In this document: positions 23,292 to 34,566 of the stretch, piece by piece
Numbering within the stretch: position 1 is the stretch's first letter
Layout of the letters: every line of letters begins with the position of its first letter
NCBI GenBank assembly: GCA_036417435.1
Contig: CM070900.1
Location: 30,233,496 to 30,297,495, forward strand
Source of the DNA: Inia geoffrensis
Lineage: Eukaryota; Chordata; Mammalia; Artiodactyla; Iniidae
Length of the DNA stretch: 64,000 bases
Direction: 5' to 3'
The notes under the pieces: generated by a model
Databases searched by the model: none
Told to the model about the DNA's origin: nothing
Seen by the model: only the letters and a program-made list of their open reading frames with translations
Position numbers and translations under genes: made by a program

Positions 23292-23909
23292 CTGGTATTT
23301 TTGCATCAAGAAAATTTGCACCTTCAAGTTAGGAGATGTGAGATATAAAGCAAGCGAAGTGAAATACAGCTAAAGATATGCATGGAAAACAGCAAAATTG
23401 TATGGAAGAAATTTAATATTTTTCCAGATAGTATGCAAGACACAGATTCCCAATAACTTAATTGGAATGCCATTAAGAATAACTAAATGATGACTGCAAG
23501 CTATTTTGTAATTACAAAGCGCTAAATAATAAAAGTTGGCTAATTACTGTTAAAAAAAAAATGTGTGGATGATTACTGGAAGGGGAAGAATAAGATGACA
23601 GTGATGGGTTTAATATCTAAATTAGTAATCCTCTTAACCAATTTATTGCTGGCCGATTAAAGAGATTCCTAAAATTTTAAAGAAAATGTACTGGTAGCTT
23701 GTTATACCTTAGTTTGCAACACAAAATTCCACATGGCAGAAGGAGAGGTGAGCAAAAACAACTTGCTGTAGCATAAAGTTTGAAAGACAGTGATATGTAG
23801 TGGCTCATGTTAAACTTAATTTGTGATGTTTAGGGCTTTTAAAAATGTAACTTTAGCTCCCCATCTATCAAACAATAGAGTTAATGCTTTTTTCCTCTTT
23901 TATAATTTA
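23292..23909. other. unique sequence with homeodomain palindrome
   Basis: No repeat recognised. The 14-bp perfect palindrome TTTGTAATTACAAA lies at 23505-23518, close to GGCTAATTACTG and ATTAGTAATCC. This is a candidate conserved non-coding patch (about 23440-23700). Confidence 0.4.
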
Positions 23910-24170
23910 TATCAAGCATTCTTCTTCATGAAGTCTTTCCTGACTACAGCAACTCCCAGTGTGTTTTCCCTGAGCTGGGTAAGTATGTGCTATATCTTGC
24001 TCTTATTTATTTATTTTTTTCCTCCTTTATAGCACTCATCACTACCTGGCATAACGTGAGACATGTATATGTAGGTTTTATTTTTGCTGTTGTTCACTGT
24101 CTTTGCTCCACTCTATTCCACATTAAAATATAAGCTCCTAGGAGGCAGGTATTTGATTTCTTTTCTCCCA
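23910..24170 (+). repeat. L2 LINE 3' part
   Basis: 'tgaagtctttcctgactaca' (23929-23948), 'tagcactcatcactacctgg' (24031-24050) and 'taagctcctaggaggcaggt' (24131-24150) appear in the exact order of the L2 3' UTR. Confidence 0.85.
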
Positions 24171-24579
24171 CTGTAAACTCAAGACTGGCTCTCAGAGGGC
24201 CCCAATGATCTGGTGCATTAGTAAGGAAATCAGAGCGTTCCCTGTAAGTTTCCTGAACAATTATTAGTAGTACTTGTTTATGGTTATCCTCTGGCAAGCC
24301 CAGAAATTTAATCCTCTCAATGGGGCCATACTTAACCAGGATCTAGGGGTAATGACCCATGTTAATTAAAATTATAAGATGCAGATATATAAACTAGTAT
24401 GTGAAAGGTTGAGATGGCTAGGTGGCACCTAAATCAAAACATCCCATAGGCACTTGGATTTATAAGTCTAGGAATCAGACTGGGATGGGGATAGACATAT
24501 AGGTGTCATCAGCATATATGTGGTATTTAAAGCTACTCTTAAGTCTTCTTATTTAATATTTTATATTCACATATCTCCC
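24171..24579. other. unique sequence
   Basis: No recognised feature. Confidence 0.5.
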
Positions 24580-24800
24580 CAACTAAATGTTAAATTCAGC
24601 TGTGACCATATATTTGTTTCCTTTGGTTATTTTAGATATGCCAAGTTTGCCTGCATGTGGACTTCTGCATGCACACAGTGATATGCTGCCTCACCTCCTC
24701 CCTTCTTTGCCCCCGCCTATCTGCCAGATGACCACGCTTCCCTGTCTTCTCTCTTGATTCATCATTTTCTTTTTTCCTTTTTTCCTTATTTGTTTATTAC
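24580..24800 (+). repeat. possible L2 LINE fragment
   Basis: 'gatatgccaagtttgcctgc' (24635-24654) resembles L2 'acatgccaagctc-ttcctgc', and a pyrimidine-rich 'ttccctgtcttctctcttga' follows at 24738-24757. Diverged. Confidence 0.4.
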
Positions 24801-24934
24801 CTTTTCCTCACCACCTCTCTCCTGAATGAATGTAAGCCCACAAGCCTGGGAGACTTGGACTCCCTGTTAAACTCTGGAATTGTTTGGCACCAAATGAAAC
24901 TTACTGGAATGACTGACTGAACAAATGTTGTTTT

Positions 24935-25055
24935 AACACTAGTGTATTTTCTAAAATCAGGATAATAATGATACAGCCTTGTAAAGAGAATTGAATACAT
25001 TTAGGTGAAGCACCTGGAACATATGTTCTCAATAAATGACAAGCGTAATTATTAG
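24935..25055 (+). repeat. MIR SINE 3' half
   Basis: 'tcaggataataatgatacag' (24957-24976) to 'ctcaataaatgacaagcgta' (25028-25047) matches the MIR 3' half ('ggggataataat...gctcaataaatgttggttatta'). Confidence 0.7.
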
Positions 25056-25814
25056 CACCAAAACCTAAATGATTTACCCGTATTCCTTCAGATCACTTTG
25101 ATGAAGAATATAATTGTAGCAAAAATTTTAGGTAAAGTGTTTTTCAAAAGACTCATCAGAAATCTCTCACAAAAGAGAAAAATAAACATTGTTTTAAACA
25201 CACAAAAAAACTCCTTTTTGAGCTTTTCAGTTTAAGTGGTGTTTTGTAAAATATATTTATCATTTTGAAATATTGATTAATTGCCTTGATTCCTTAAATT
25301 CCTAATTTAGTGTTTTGAAAAATGGTTTCCATTTATGGCATTTATTTTGCAATATTTAATCTTCAACTGAACTTTACTTAGGTTGTCGTCAGAAGTTTTA
25401 TGGGATGGAGTTAGCACAAGCAAAGTCAATACTTGGCAACACTAGTATGCGCTACTTATAAATACACTCCCCAGCATCATTTCAGCAATTCATAACAAGA
25501 AATGGACGGTGCCAAACTCTGCTGTTTTATTACACTCACATAAGTGTGGTGTGCTGTAATAGAAGAAATACATATTTAATGCCTTAAACTGAGGCTAAAG
25601 TAAATATCTCCAATAAAGCCCACTGAAATCACTCAACATGTATCAAAGAATGATACAAAGGAAGAACTTAGAGCAACTTCAACACTCTCATTCACTCCCT
25701 GGATGAGATTTAAAATTGATTCCTTGTCAGGTAAAACATTGTGATCTGATGACATACATAAAGATAATCTGATATCCCTAACATTTCTCTCTTGAGTTCT
25801 AAAACTGGAAAGCT
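25056..25814. other. unique AT-rich sequence
   Basis: No recognised feature in about 760 bp. Confidence 0.5.
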
Positions 25815-25830
25815 AAAATTATCCATTGCC

Positions 25831-26033
25831 AGGCTTCCCTGGTGGCGCAGTGGTTGAGAGTCCGCCTGCCGATGCAGGGGACACGGATTTGTGCCCCGGT
25901 CCGGGAAGATCCCACATGCCGCGGAGCAGCTGGGCCCGTGAGCCATGGCCGCTGAGCCTGCGCGTCCAGAGCCTGTGCTCCGCAACAGGAGAGGCTGCAA
26001 CAGTGAGAAGCCCGCGTACCGAAAAAAAAAAAA
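25831..26033 (+). mobile_element. CHR-type tRNA-derived SINE, full length
   Basis: A perfect 16-bp target-site duplication AAAATTATCCATTGCC flanks it (25815-25830, 26034-26049). The head is aggcttccctggtggcgcag and the tail is a pure A run. The A box is intact. The B box reads GGATTTGTGCC instead of GGTTCGTGCC, so transcription competence is doubtful. The long duplication and clean tail indicate a recent insertion. Frames of 101-111 codons over it are shadows. Confidence 0.96.
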
Positions 26034-26322
26034 AAAATTATCCATTGCCCATTCAGGGTTTCAGCAGTAGCTTCTGGTATCGAAGCTTACATTCTTACTG
26101 CCTAGTCCTCAACCAATTAATTTGTTATTAATATACAGATATCATGCAGACTACTAAAAAGCTTGTGGGTGTGGTTATTTTCCTTTCTTTGTCAACTTAC
26201 ATCTTGGTAGATCCTGTAACGCTTGATAAGAACTCACTAAAGGAAAGATACCTGGAATCATTTATAAGATTTTGTCCTCAGAATTACAAAGATAAAATTA
26301 AATATTATATTCAAAGCCTGCG

Positions 26323-26435
26323 ATGGTAAATTTTTTGTGTCAACTTTACTTAAGCCAATTCCTAGAATTAATTTCTCTGCCTCTCTCTGTCTCTCTGTGT
26401 CTCTGTCTCTCCCTCCCTCTCCCCCCAACATATGT

Positions 26436-26478
<43 letters not shown>

Positions 26479-26510
26479 CTATTGGTTTTTATCCCTCCTA
26501 ATACAGAGCC
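26323..26510 (+). repeat. internally deleted old repeat with (CA)n
   Basis: The left end 'atggtaaattttttgtgtca' (26323-26342) and the right end 'tctattggtttttatccctc' plus 'ctaatacag' (26478-26506) match the two termini of an old mammalian repeat that starts 'atggtcaattttatgtgtca' and ends 'ctattggttctg...gactaatacag'. The body is missing and replaced by a TCTC/TGTG run and a (CA)n microsatellite at 26439-26475. Class not assigned. Confidence 0.55.
26439..26475. repeat. (CA)n microsatellite
   Basis: About 18 uninterrupted CA units after a TC-rich pyrimidine run (26376-26425). Confidence 0.95.
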
Positions 26511-26764
26511 CTATGTCACATTTTAAATCACCTTTGAAAAATTGAATGTACACTTTGGGTACAAACCTGCTTTGATGGATATCTTGGTAGAATATCTAAA
26601 AGCTTCTGACCATTACAATGGTTGATACAAATTTGAAAACAATCTTCCCTCATTAAGACAATTATCCAGGAGTTCTTTATGTTTACCTCCCAGTGGGAAC
26701 GTTTTGAATGAATCCATTAAGGAACCCATTCCCTTACTTGTCCTTGAAAGCCAGGGTCTTAGGT

Positions 26765-26959
26765 CAGTGGTTCAAATACCTGAATGGGTACCAGTATTGC
26801 TTTAGAGAGCTGTAAAGTATATCGCATCCCAAAACCCTCTGTCGTCCTTTTGAATCAGAATTCTGAGACTCAAGTGTAGAAAATAGATATTTAAACAAAC
26901 AACAACTACAATAACACCAACTTCCCATGTAGAATACACATTAAAATTAGTATATGATG
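26765..26959 (+). mobile_element. MER5A-like hAT DNA element
   Basis: 'gtcagtggttcaaatacctg' (26764-26783) and 'ttttgaatcagaattctgag' (26849-26868) match the MER5A order 'cagtggttctcaaa...gtttctgattcagtaggtct'. Diverged. Confidence 0.55.
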
Positions 26960-27680
26960 TTTATATACTCACCAGAGTGGCTTAAATGAAAGAACAGAAG
27001 AATGCCAAGTGCTGGCAAGGATGTGGAACAAGTAGAACACTCAGCACTGCTAGAGGGCAATTTGATACAATCACTTTGGAAAACTATCTGACTGTGTCTG
27101 CTAAAACTGATGTTATGCATACCCTGTGACCCAATAATTCTACTCCTGTGTACATACTCAGCTGAAAAGTGTACATATGTTTACTAAAAGACATGTACTA
27201 AATTGTTCATAGTGGCACTCTCTGTAATAGCCTAAAACAGAAAACTACTAAAACACTCATCCATACCCATCTACGGTCAAGCACATCATGGCATATTTAA
27301 CCAAAAAAGAGAGCATGCCTTAATGAGAATGAAAGAGCTATTACTACAACAATACTATGGATGAATCAAACATAATGTGGAGTGAAATAAGTCAATTATG
27401 AAAGAATTTATTCTGTTTGATGACATTTATGTAAAGTTCCAAAACATGCACAATGAATCTATGGTATTAGAAGTCAGGATAGTGGTTACCCTCGGTAAGG
27501 GGGAGGGCGATAAAAGGAAGGGGGGCACAGGGGCTTCTTGGATGCTGGAGATGCTCTGATTCCACATCTGACTGCTGAGTGCACCAATAGGTTAGATTTG
27601 TGCAAATTCACCAAGCTGCACAGTTATAATTTGTGTACTTTTATTTGTTAAATTATGATAAGAAGCTTAAAAAAGAAAAG
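26960..27680 (+). mobile_element. old L1 LINE 3' end
   Basis: 'aagtgctggcaaggatgtgg' (27008-27027), 'tttggaaaactatctgactg' (27075-27094), 'taattctactcctgtgtaca' (27135-27154), 'atggatgaatcaaacataat' (27358-27377) and 'ggatagtggttaccctcggt' (27477-27496) are typical of the C-terminal ORF2 and 3' UTR region of middle-aged/old L1. The A-rich end lies near 27668-27686. Confidence 0.85.
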
Positions 27681-28304
27681 AAAAAACCTTCCCTTATGAC
27701 TTTGCTGATCAATAAATATACTTTTAAATTTTTTCCAGGTTTACCCCAGCTGTTCCAGACCATTCTTCCACTGTAGAGCACAAACTCTCTTTGCCACATA
27801 TGAAAATCTATTCGAAATATAGATTTTGTGATATGGGGGTAAGGGAGCTGGTATAATTCTTACTTTGAGACTTTGCTAATATTCTATTTGAGAGTCTGAA
27901 TTTGGGAATATTACCATTACCCAATTTTCTCAAACTAAGACGTTTAGAGTAAGTTCTAAGAATCTGCATACTTATAAACACTTTAGGTGATTATGATGTA
28001 GGTAATCTACAAATAGGTTACCCTTCCAGAAATACTGACTTTAAGCGGGAAAATGAATATTCCACATGGACAACGCAGGTACTGTGGCCCAGAGACACAA
28101 GGCAGGCTTTGACAGTGGAAGTCTTTCATCTGGCATCTCTGACATCCTTGTGCCGGAAGTGGCTGCCTCTGCATTCACCTGAACGTTTCTCTACTGTATG
28201 AGAACAATGTTTGCATGGTTTATACTTCTAAAGTAAGAGCTAGTGAGCTTCTAACTGATCAGAAAAAAAAAATGATTTAGATTAAGACATCGTTCAATTT
28301 TTTT
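27681..28304. other. mostly unique, with a MER5A-like scrap
   Basis: 'agaatctgcatacttataaa' (27959-27978) and 'aggtgattatgatgtaggta' (27985-28004) match the right half of MER5A. The rest is unique. Confidence 0.45.
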
Positions 28305-28440
28305 TTTAACAATGCAAAGATTTACTGAAACCTCCTGTGTGCCAAACGCTGTAAGTGCAAAACATACATCATGTAATACATGGTCCCTGACCCATGAATG
28401 TACAGGGAAATCTCTTTCAGGCCTTTTTATCTGACTCATA
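28305..28440 (-). repeat. L2 LINE 3' end, antisense
   Basis: 'cctcctgtgtgccaaacgct' (28332-28351) and 'acatggtccctgacccatga' (28378-28397) match antisense L2 ('acctactatgtgccaggcactg...acggtccctgccctcaagga'). Confidence 0.75.
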
Positions 28441-29245
28441 ACTATTTACTTGCTGAAACCTGGATAGTCTTGGGCTAAAAGGCAATCATATGCCATCTTC
28501 TCACACAGTAAGGTCACGGTTTCAGGTGTATTTCCCTTCTTGCCTGTAAGAGTTTATAGAGAAATAGAGGAAGCAAACTACAGTTAATGCTAAACTAGAC
28601 CACATTAAAGAAAAATATGTCAGAAAGCCATATCTGAATACATGTACTCACACATATACTCTTATACTTAGTTATTCTCTGTTTTGGTAGATCTGTGCTA
28701 ATAATGACTTTTCTTTTTTAGCACATATAATTCTATAATTTAAAATTCCTAGCTCTTTACAATATCCAGATACCAAAGAGGACAACTGATAAGCCAGGAA
28801 GTAAACAGTGCCCTGCTCAGCTTCACAAAGGCAAAGACATTCCTGCTACGTTAGACTTCCTTCTTTCCTTCCTTTCTCCATCTCTCCCTTCCTACCTCCC
28901 TCTCTATCTTCCTTTTTATTTTCTTCATTTTTAAATGTGTTATTCCCTTAATATAAAAATTATACACATTCATTGTAGAAATTTAAAAAAACATGGAAAA
29001 ACCCAGAGAAGAAAATAAAAATCAGTAATGCAACAAACCATAGGTAATAATATATTAATGTTTTCCTTAATCTCTTTTCATCTGTAAGATACACATGTGT
29101 GCAGGCATATATGTGTATATGCACATATTCTATATAATTCTATATACTTTAAAATAAAAGTGATATGCTATATGTACTATTTTGTGACCTGATTCTTTAC
29201 ATAATTATATGTAATTGAATACTTTATGAGTCCAATTTAAAATTA
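28441..29245. other. unique sequence with CT-rich run
   Basis: A pyrimidine-rich run lies at 28857-28925. Otherwise AT-rich with no recognised element. Confidence 0.5.
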
Positions 29246-29249
29246 ATAG

Positions 29250-29812
29250 TGCTCATACATCGGTGAAACTGAGTCAGCCTAAAACTGAGTTCCCTTACCA
29301 AGTTTTTGATTAATCTCTCTAACCAAAACTTTATTCCCTTTCTTGTCCCCTCTGACCTCAGTCCTGTGCTATCGGAACACTAATCAACCAGAGTCAGATG
29401 ACCAAAATTGCTGTTGTTGATAACATTGTTAACGTACTAAAATTGCTATTATAGATATTATCATTAACATACAAACTCAGGCTGTTTCCCTAGGGCAAGA
29501 TGAGTTAACTGACCCCCAAGCCATGGAACACCCGGCTAGAAAATTATAAACCAGACACATTCCAACTACCGAAACTACAAGTAAGAAATGTCACAGAATT
29601 GCAAGATGATGATTAATCCCAGCCTCTTTGTTCTTCCCCTTTAAAAAGTCCCGTAAATCAAAGACCAATTTGGAGAGGATCTGAGACTTGTCTCCCATTC
29701 CCCTGCTTGGCACGCTGTGGTAAACACTCTACTTTCCTTCACTGCAACCTGGTGTCAGTAGATTTCCTTTGCTGCACTTTGGGTGAGCAGACCTGAGTTC
29801 AGTTCTGTAACA
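29250..29812 (+). mobile_element. solo LTR, probably ERV class I
   Basis: LTR character is seen in 'agcctctttgttcttcccct' (29620-29639), a TATA-like ttaaaaagtcccg, 'gaggatctgagacttgtctc' (29675-29694), and a 3' end 'tcagttctgtaaca' after 'gctgcactttgggtgagcag'. This is the U3-R-U5 order of a gammaretrovirus-like LTR. ATAG occurs at 29246-29249 and 29812-29815 and may be the duplication, but the LTR ends are then not perfect TG...CA, so the boundaries are tentative. No internal retroviral genes adjoin. Confidence 0.65.
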
Positions 29813-29894
29813 TAGCTTAAATTGACTACTGTCTTTGCTCCAAGTTAAACCAGTGACCTATACTATGCCACACCCACATATAAAAGCTTTCAAG

Positions 29895-29928
29895 CAAGAG
29901 AGAGAGAAGGGGAGAGGTAAGAGAGAAA

Positions 29929-29981
<53 letters not shown>

Positions 29982-29982
29982 A

Positions 29983-30022
<40 letters not shown>

Positions 30023-30146
30023 GAAAAAGAAAGAAAGAAAGAAAGAAAAAGAAAAGAAAGGAAGAAAGGAAGGAAGGAGGGAGGAAAAAGGAAGCAAGGA
30101 AGGAAGAAAGAGAGGAAGGAAGAAAGAGAGGAAGGAAGGAAGGAAT
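29895..30146. repeat. (GAAA)n polypurine tract
   Basis: Positions 29919-30094 contain only A and G (176 nt), mostly GAAA units with a few GA and GGAA variants. A single C at 30095 is followed by another pure-purine 50 nt to 30145. Frames of about 100 codons here are simple-repeat artefacts. The tract is prone to triplex (H-DNA) formation and length change. Confidence 0.97.
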
Positions 30147-31949
30147 AAAAAGATAAATGATAACACATGAATGGTAAAGATTTCACTACAATTCAGTAAT
30201 TCTCAAAATAGCTAATTTGACTAAATTCTAGTTTTCCAATGTACTTCCTTACATTGTATTTCAATGTTTTGAAATTATACCTTTTCTATAACATAGTTCA
30301 TCTATCTCCAAAGAGAACTAAACCAAAAGAGAGAAACTTCCTTATGTTTTCTCCAAGAGTACTACAAAAAAATTGATATGGATATTGAACAAAGAGAAAA
30401 TTCCAAAAAGATTGTATATCTCACAATGAAATGCTTGACAGTAAAAATACTGAGCATTGAGGGTAACTCTGTCAACCAAGCTGACCTTTAACTTTACATT
30501 TTAAATAGATTTTTTGATAGTCCTTGAATATTCAAAATTGGAAAAATGTTAATTGAGAATGAGTGTTCACAATTTCTTCATCTCCAGACAGAACATTCAG
30601 TTGAATTGGCAAGTTTTTACAAACACTCTTATTCATTCTTTAGTTTAAGAACATTTGCTCCCAAAGGTCAAAATACCCTAGTTGGACACAGATATCTGAA
30701 TATTTAAAAATTGCATATGTATATATTTTAACTTTTAAAATAATCTACACATAATTCCAAGCCTTGGGAGCAGATTAGAGGTTTCAAAAGCAAATAAATT
30801 TTAGAAGCATCTACCAAATTCCATTTCCAAAGAAAGAATATGAATGGAAAAATGAATGTGTACAAAACACTTTGCCAAGATCAGTGAAACTTCAACAGTT
30901 AGTGATTTAATCAAAGTATATATTCATATAACATTTGAATACAAAGAACTATTTTAATGATAATTTTGATATTAATTGGATTAAGAAAAAACAAATGTAA
31001 GGGTAGGGATGTTTATGGCATAGTTTTAAGAAGGTGTATGAAATAGCTTTTAACATAAAAATATATTATTTGCATTGACTGGACTATAATAATACATGTG
31101 CATGTGTATGTATACACATGCATGCATATAAAAAATATGCAGTGTAGCAACTCATTTAATTATCAGCTATTTAAACTTGAGAATAACCAGCACAGGAAGT
31201 GTGGTCCTATTCCCAGGATGTGGGTTATCCCTTTCTTTGCCCCACCATGAAATTTTTTCTGATATGCTTCAGCTGTGGAAGTTCTTCCCGCTGTAAAGGA
31301 GGTAGTTCTCATTCTGTCTAATTCAATGAGTCTTTCTAATTCCACTCACACTCAAATTGGTTTTCTTAAAAAGCAACAAAAACAACACTTTAAAAAAAAA
31401 ATGCTGGTTATTCAAGACTTTATTATAAATATATGTTTAGCCAGCTTACAGAATGGAATATAGTATGCAACGCTTTAAATCTGAACACTGATTACTGGAG
31501 AGTGTATGTAGGAAGATATGTGTGTGTATGTGTATTTTATAAAAGTTGGATAGTTGGTAGGATTTAGAAACAGGCAAAGATATAACAACTTTCAGAATTA
31601 GTTGTTTTTCACCCCCCCCCAACACACATATATTTGATACCGTCATGAGCTTTCCCAACTGCATATTTTAGTTTTCATTCATAAACAAATGCAATAAACA
31701 GTTTACATGATATCAAAGCACCCAGCAAATCTAATGGGGATATAACCAGTCAAAATAAGATTATGATGATAAACTATTACATTTTTCTTGCATTTTAAGT
31801 ATAAGGTAGAAAAATAGTTTCCTTAACTGAAAATAGAAGATTTCATGCAGTGAAATGAGGCAACACCTGGAGCAAATATGAAGACTGAATAGGACTCAGG
31901 GAAAAAAATCACTAGGGAAAAAGCAAAAAGGAGAAGGGAAAGGAAAACC

Positions 31950-32500
31950 TCATGCAGAATGGAAAATGAAATGAGTTTGATGTCTTTAATTAAATGTAAA
32001 GGAAATAGTGGGCGGAAAAGGAAAACTTCAATAGTGCAAGCATAAGACTGTCTCAGAAGGTGACAGAGCTTAATCCTATCAACATCTCATTTGTATATCC
32101 ATAGTAAAAAATAACAATAGTATTTTTGTGACCAAAAATATATGCAAAGCAGTCATTGTGACAGCTCAGTAGCTATTTTTGAAATGGAAATTTCCTTGCA
32201 ATTTGAAACAGCTCCTTCTTCAAAACACCAAAAGGCATCAGCCGCTACTTTAGACTACAGAGTCTTTTTTCCATGTGATATGCTGGATTTAACTGCAGTA
32301 TTCCCTTTAGAGGAAAAATTAACCCCTGTCTGTAAAAAATTGATAGATTTTTTTTCTATGTGTATTTGAGATTGCTATAAATATCTGAAATTACTAATTA
32401 AAAAAAAAAACTGCAGTGAAGTGATACAGCTATGTCAGTCTGCTGCTTATGGCAATAAAAAAATTTTTTTTGCAAGCTCTGGGGAAAAAAAATTATATCT
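31950..32500. promoter_or_regulatory. candidate conserved non-coding element
   Basis: Repeat-free, with ATATATGCAAAG (octamer-like), GTAGCTATTTTTGAA (MEF2-like A/T core) and CTTTAATTAAATG motifs. The + frame 32142-32369 (75 codons) has no recognised domain. The call rests on composition and motifs only. Confidence 0.2.
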
Positions 32501-33025
32501 CAAGTGGAAAGGCTGAGTAATTTTATCATCAGTACCACACACACACAAAACCTCTGATTGTTTACTAGTTGTGGCCCCCTTCACTGATGGCTGTATAAAC
32601 TCTTATTCCTGCCACTGATTGTGTGCTTCTATTCACACTAACATTTTAATAAGAAAAAAATGTTAAATATCAAAGTAATAGATGAGCTTTCCTCTAAAAG
32701 CCAATTTCATTAAATACCATCGGTATTAATCTTTCTAAATCTTAATTACAGCCTTTTGACATATTACCCCCCATTTGACCTTTTCTGCTCAATTCCAGTA
32801 AAGAACTGTAGGACAGACAGGGATACCGGCCCACGTAAACCTACAGAAATGCATCATTTTAATGCTTCTGAGCAAGTGGGGATTGTGACCCAAATTATAT
32901 TTTATTCAGGAGTCAATGAGACCACATTTTTTCTGTGATCCAAGTTCAATCTGTTTCAAGATTAAGACATCCAAAATGAGATGCCCAGAAGTCTGAGCAG
33001 ATAAAGCTCTAAAAACTGTGACCTT

Positions 33026-33050
33026 AAAAAAAAAAAAAAAAAAAAAAAAA
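33026..33050. repeat. poly-A tract
   Basis: A homopolymer of about 25 A without an identifiable upstream retroposed body. Confidence 0.95.
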
Positions 33051-34334
33051 TCTATTGCTGAAGAACAAAACTTCTTGAACTAGATATGTCCCACAAAATT
33101 TAAAAACAATTAGTAATGGCAGCCTATAATCGAACAACTTGAAGTTCAGTTGAAATAGTAGGGACTGGCAGTTCCAAGATTAAAAAAGTAATGATTCTGC
33201 TATTAAGCCACATTTGCACTAATCAGTATCTCAAAAGCATCCTATTTGTTAAATCCACTGAAAAAGCACAAGCAAAATCTTTGAGAAAAGGGGGCTTAAG
33301 AAACTTTTTCATAGGACCATGTAAAGGCTCTTTACTACCAGGAACCAGAAATCTGAATGGCAATTTATTTAGTACAATTCTCTTTTCTCATGTTTTTTCT
33401 CCTTTTTATATCCCACACACTGTGATTTAGATTATTTCTTTTTCTTTTTAAAATCTTTGCATTTTTATTCCCTTTTCCTCGTCCTTTTTCCCTTCATTAT
33501 TTTTTCAATAGTAAACTGACAAGAAAATGGAGAGAATACAGAAAGTACGATAGTTAATAGTATAAGTAGTTTTGAAATTATCTTGTATGATATTTCCTCT
33601 AAGATCTACCTTTAAATTTTAAATATAAGTTGGACAACCTAGAATAATAGATTACCACCATTGTGGAGATTATCACAGTTTCATAATTTCAGAGCACATC
33701 AGTAAAAACATTAAAAAAATTATACACAAAATCTACACTACCTGGGAGGAAGCCTATGATTCCAGATGTATAAAATTGAGTATAAAATTGGGATATTTAA
33801 AAGATGTTTATGTTAGTGTATTTTAAATGGAAGTGTGAGTAATGACTTTCCTGCTTTCATATAAGAAATGGGCAAAGAAGATTTGCTATGAAAAAGAGCA
33901 AAAGGTCTATAGCCAATGGAATTAGAAATCTACAAGGCTGTTTCTGCCAGCCTGCCCTAAGGACACCAAAGGTAGTAATAAAGTGCTTTGTTGGAGAATG
34001 TTTTCTTCACTTTGCAACATCAAGTCAGTCTTTAATTCTGAACCACTGTACCTTAGCAACTGACAAGGTAACTATGATGTATTTCGTGAACGAAGAGGTG
34101 GTTCTCAGGCTGCTTTCTGTAACATGAAAAATCACCCCCTCCCTTAACATGAAAATGCGGGTGGTGCCCCCAGTGTATGAAATTCTGCCATTTTAGATGT
34201 ATTTGTTAGGCTTCATCTTTAAGGTAACTTCTCCCATTGCTTTTTTAAAAGGGAAATATTTCTGCAGGTAATATATTAAGTATCACAAATTTTAATATAA
34301 AATTGTATTGTTACTAAATCTATTAGCCATTATT

Positions 34335-34566
34335 TGCTGAGGCTTATTTTGTTAGACATACATTCACAGATATTATCTAATTTAATTTCACAATAAGTCT
34401 AAGAAGAGGAAGAGAGAATTGTCCTACTAATGTTTCTACTTACTTACACAGTGAGGCTTAGAGAGCACGTATTAATCCCCCACGTGACATAGTTACTAAG
34501 GGACAGAGCCAGATCTGAGCCCAGGTCTGCGGGGCTCCATAATTCACGTGGCTAAGCTAACCACCA
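34335..34566 (-). repeat. MIR SINE, antisense
   Basis: 'cacagatattatctaattta' (34365-34384), 'tacacagtgaggcttagaga' (34445-34464), 'gacagagccagatctgagcc' (34501-34520) then 'caggtctg...ctccataattc' follow antisense MIR order to its left end. Confidence 0.85.

Larger units (their letters stand above)
30147..34334. other. about 4.2 kb almost free of recognised repeats
   Basis: Apart from an A-run at 33026-33050, a C9 with CA run (31613-31628) and short TG runs (31099-31122, 31519-31532), I recognise no element. Short frames (60-79 codons) show no domain. 31950-32500 stands out as a possible conserved element. Confidence 0.45.

Noticed and set aside
29835..30186. Lys/Arg/Glu-rich and Phe/Leu/Ser-rich frames of about 100 codons
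   Set aside because: Direct translation of the GAAA simple repeat on the two strands.
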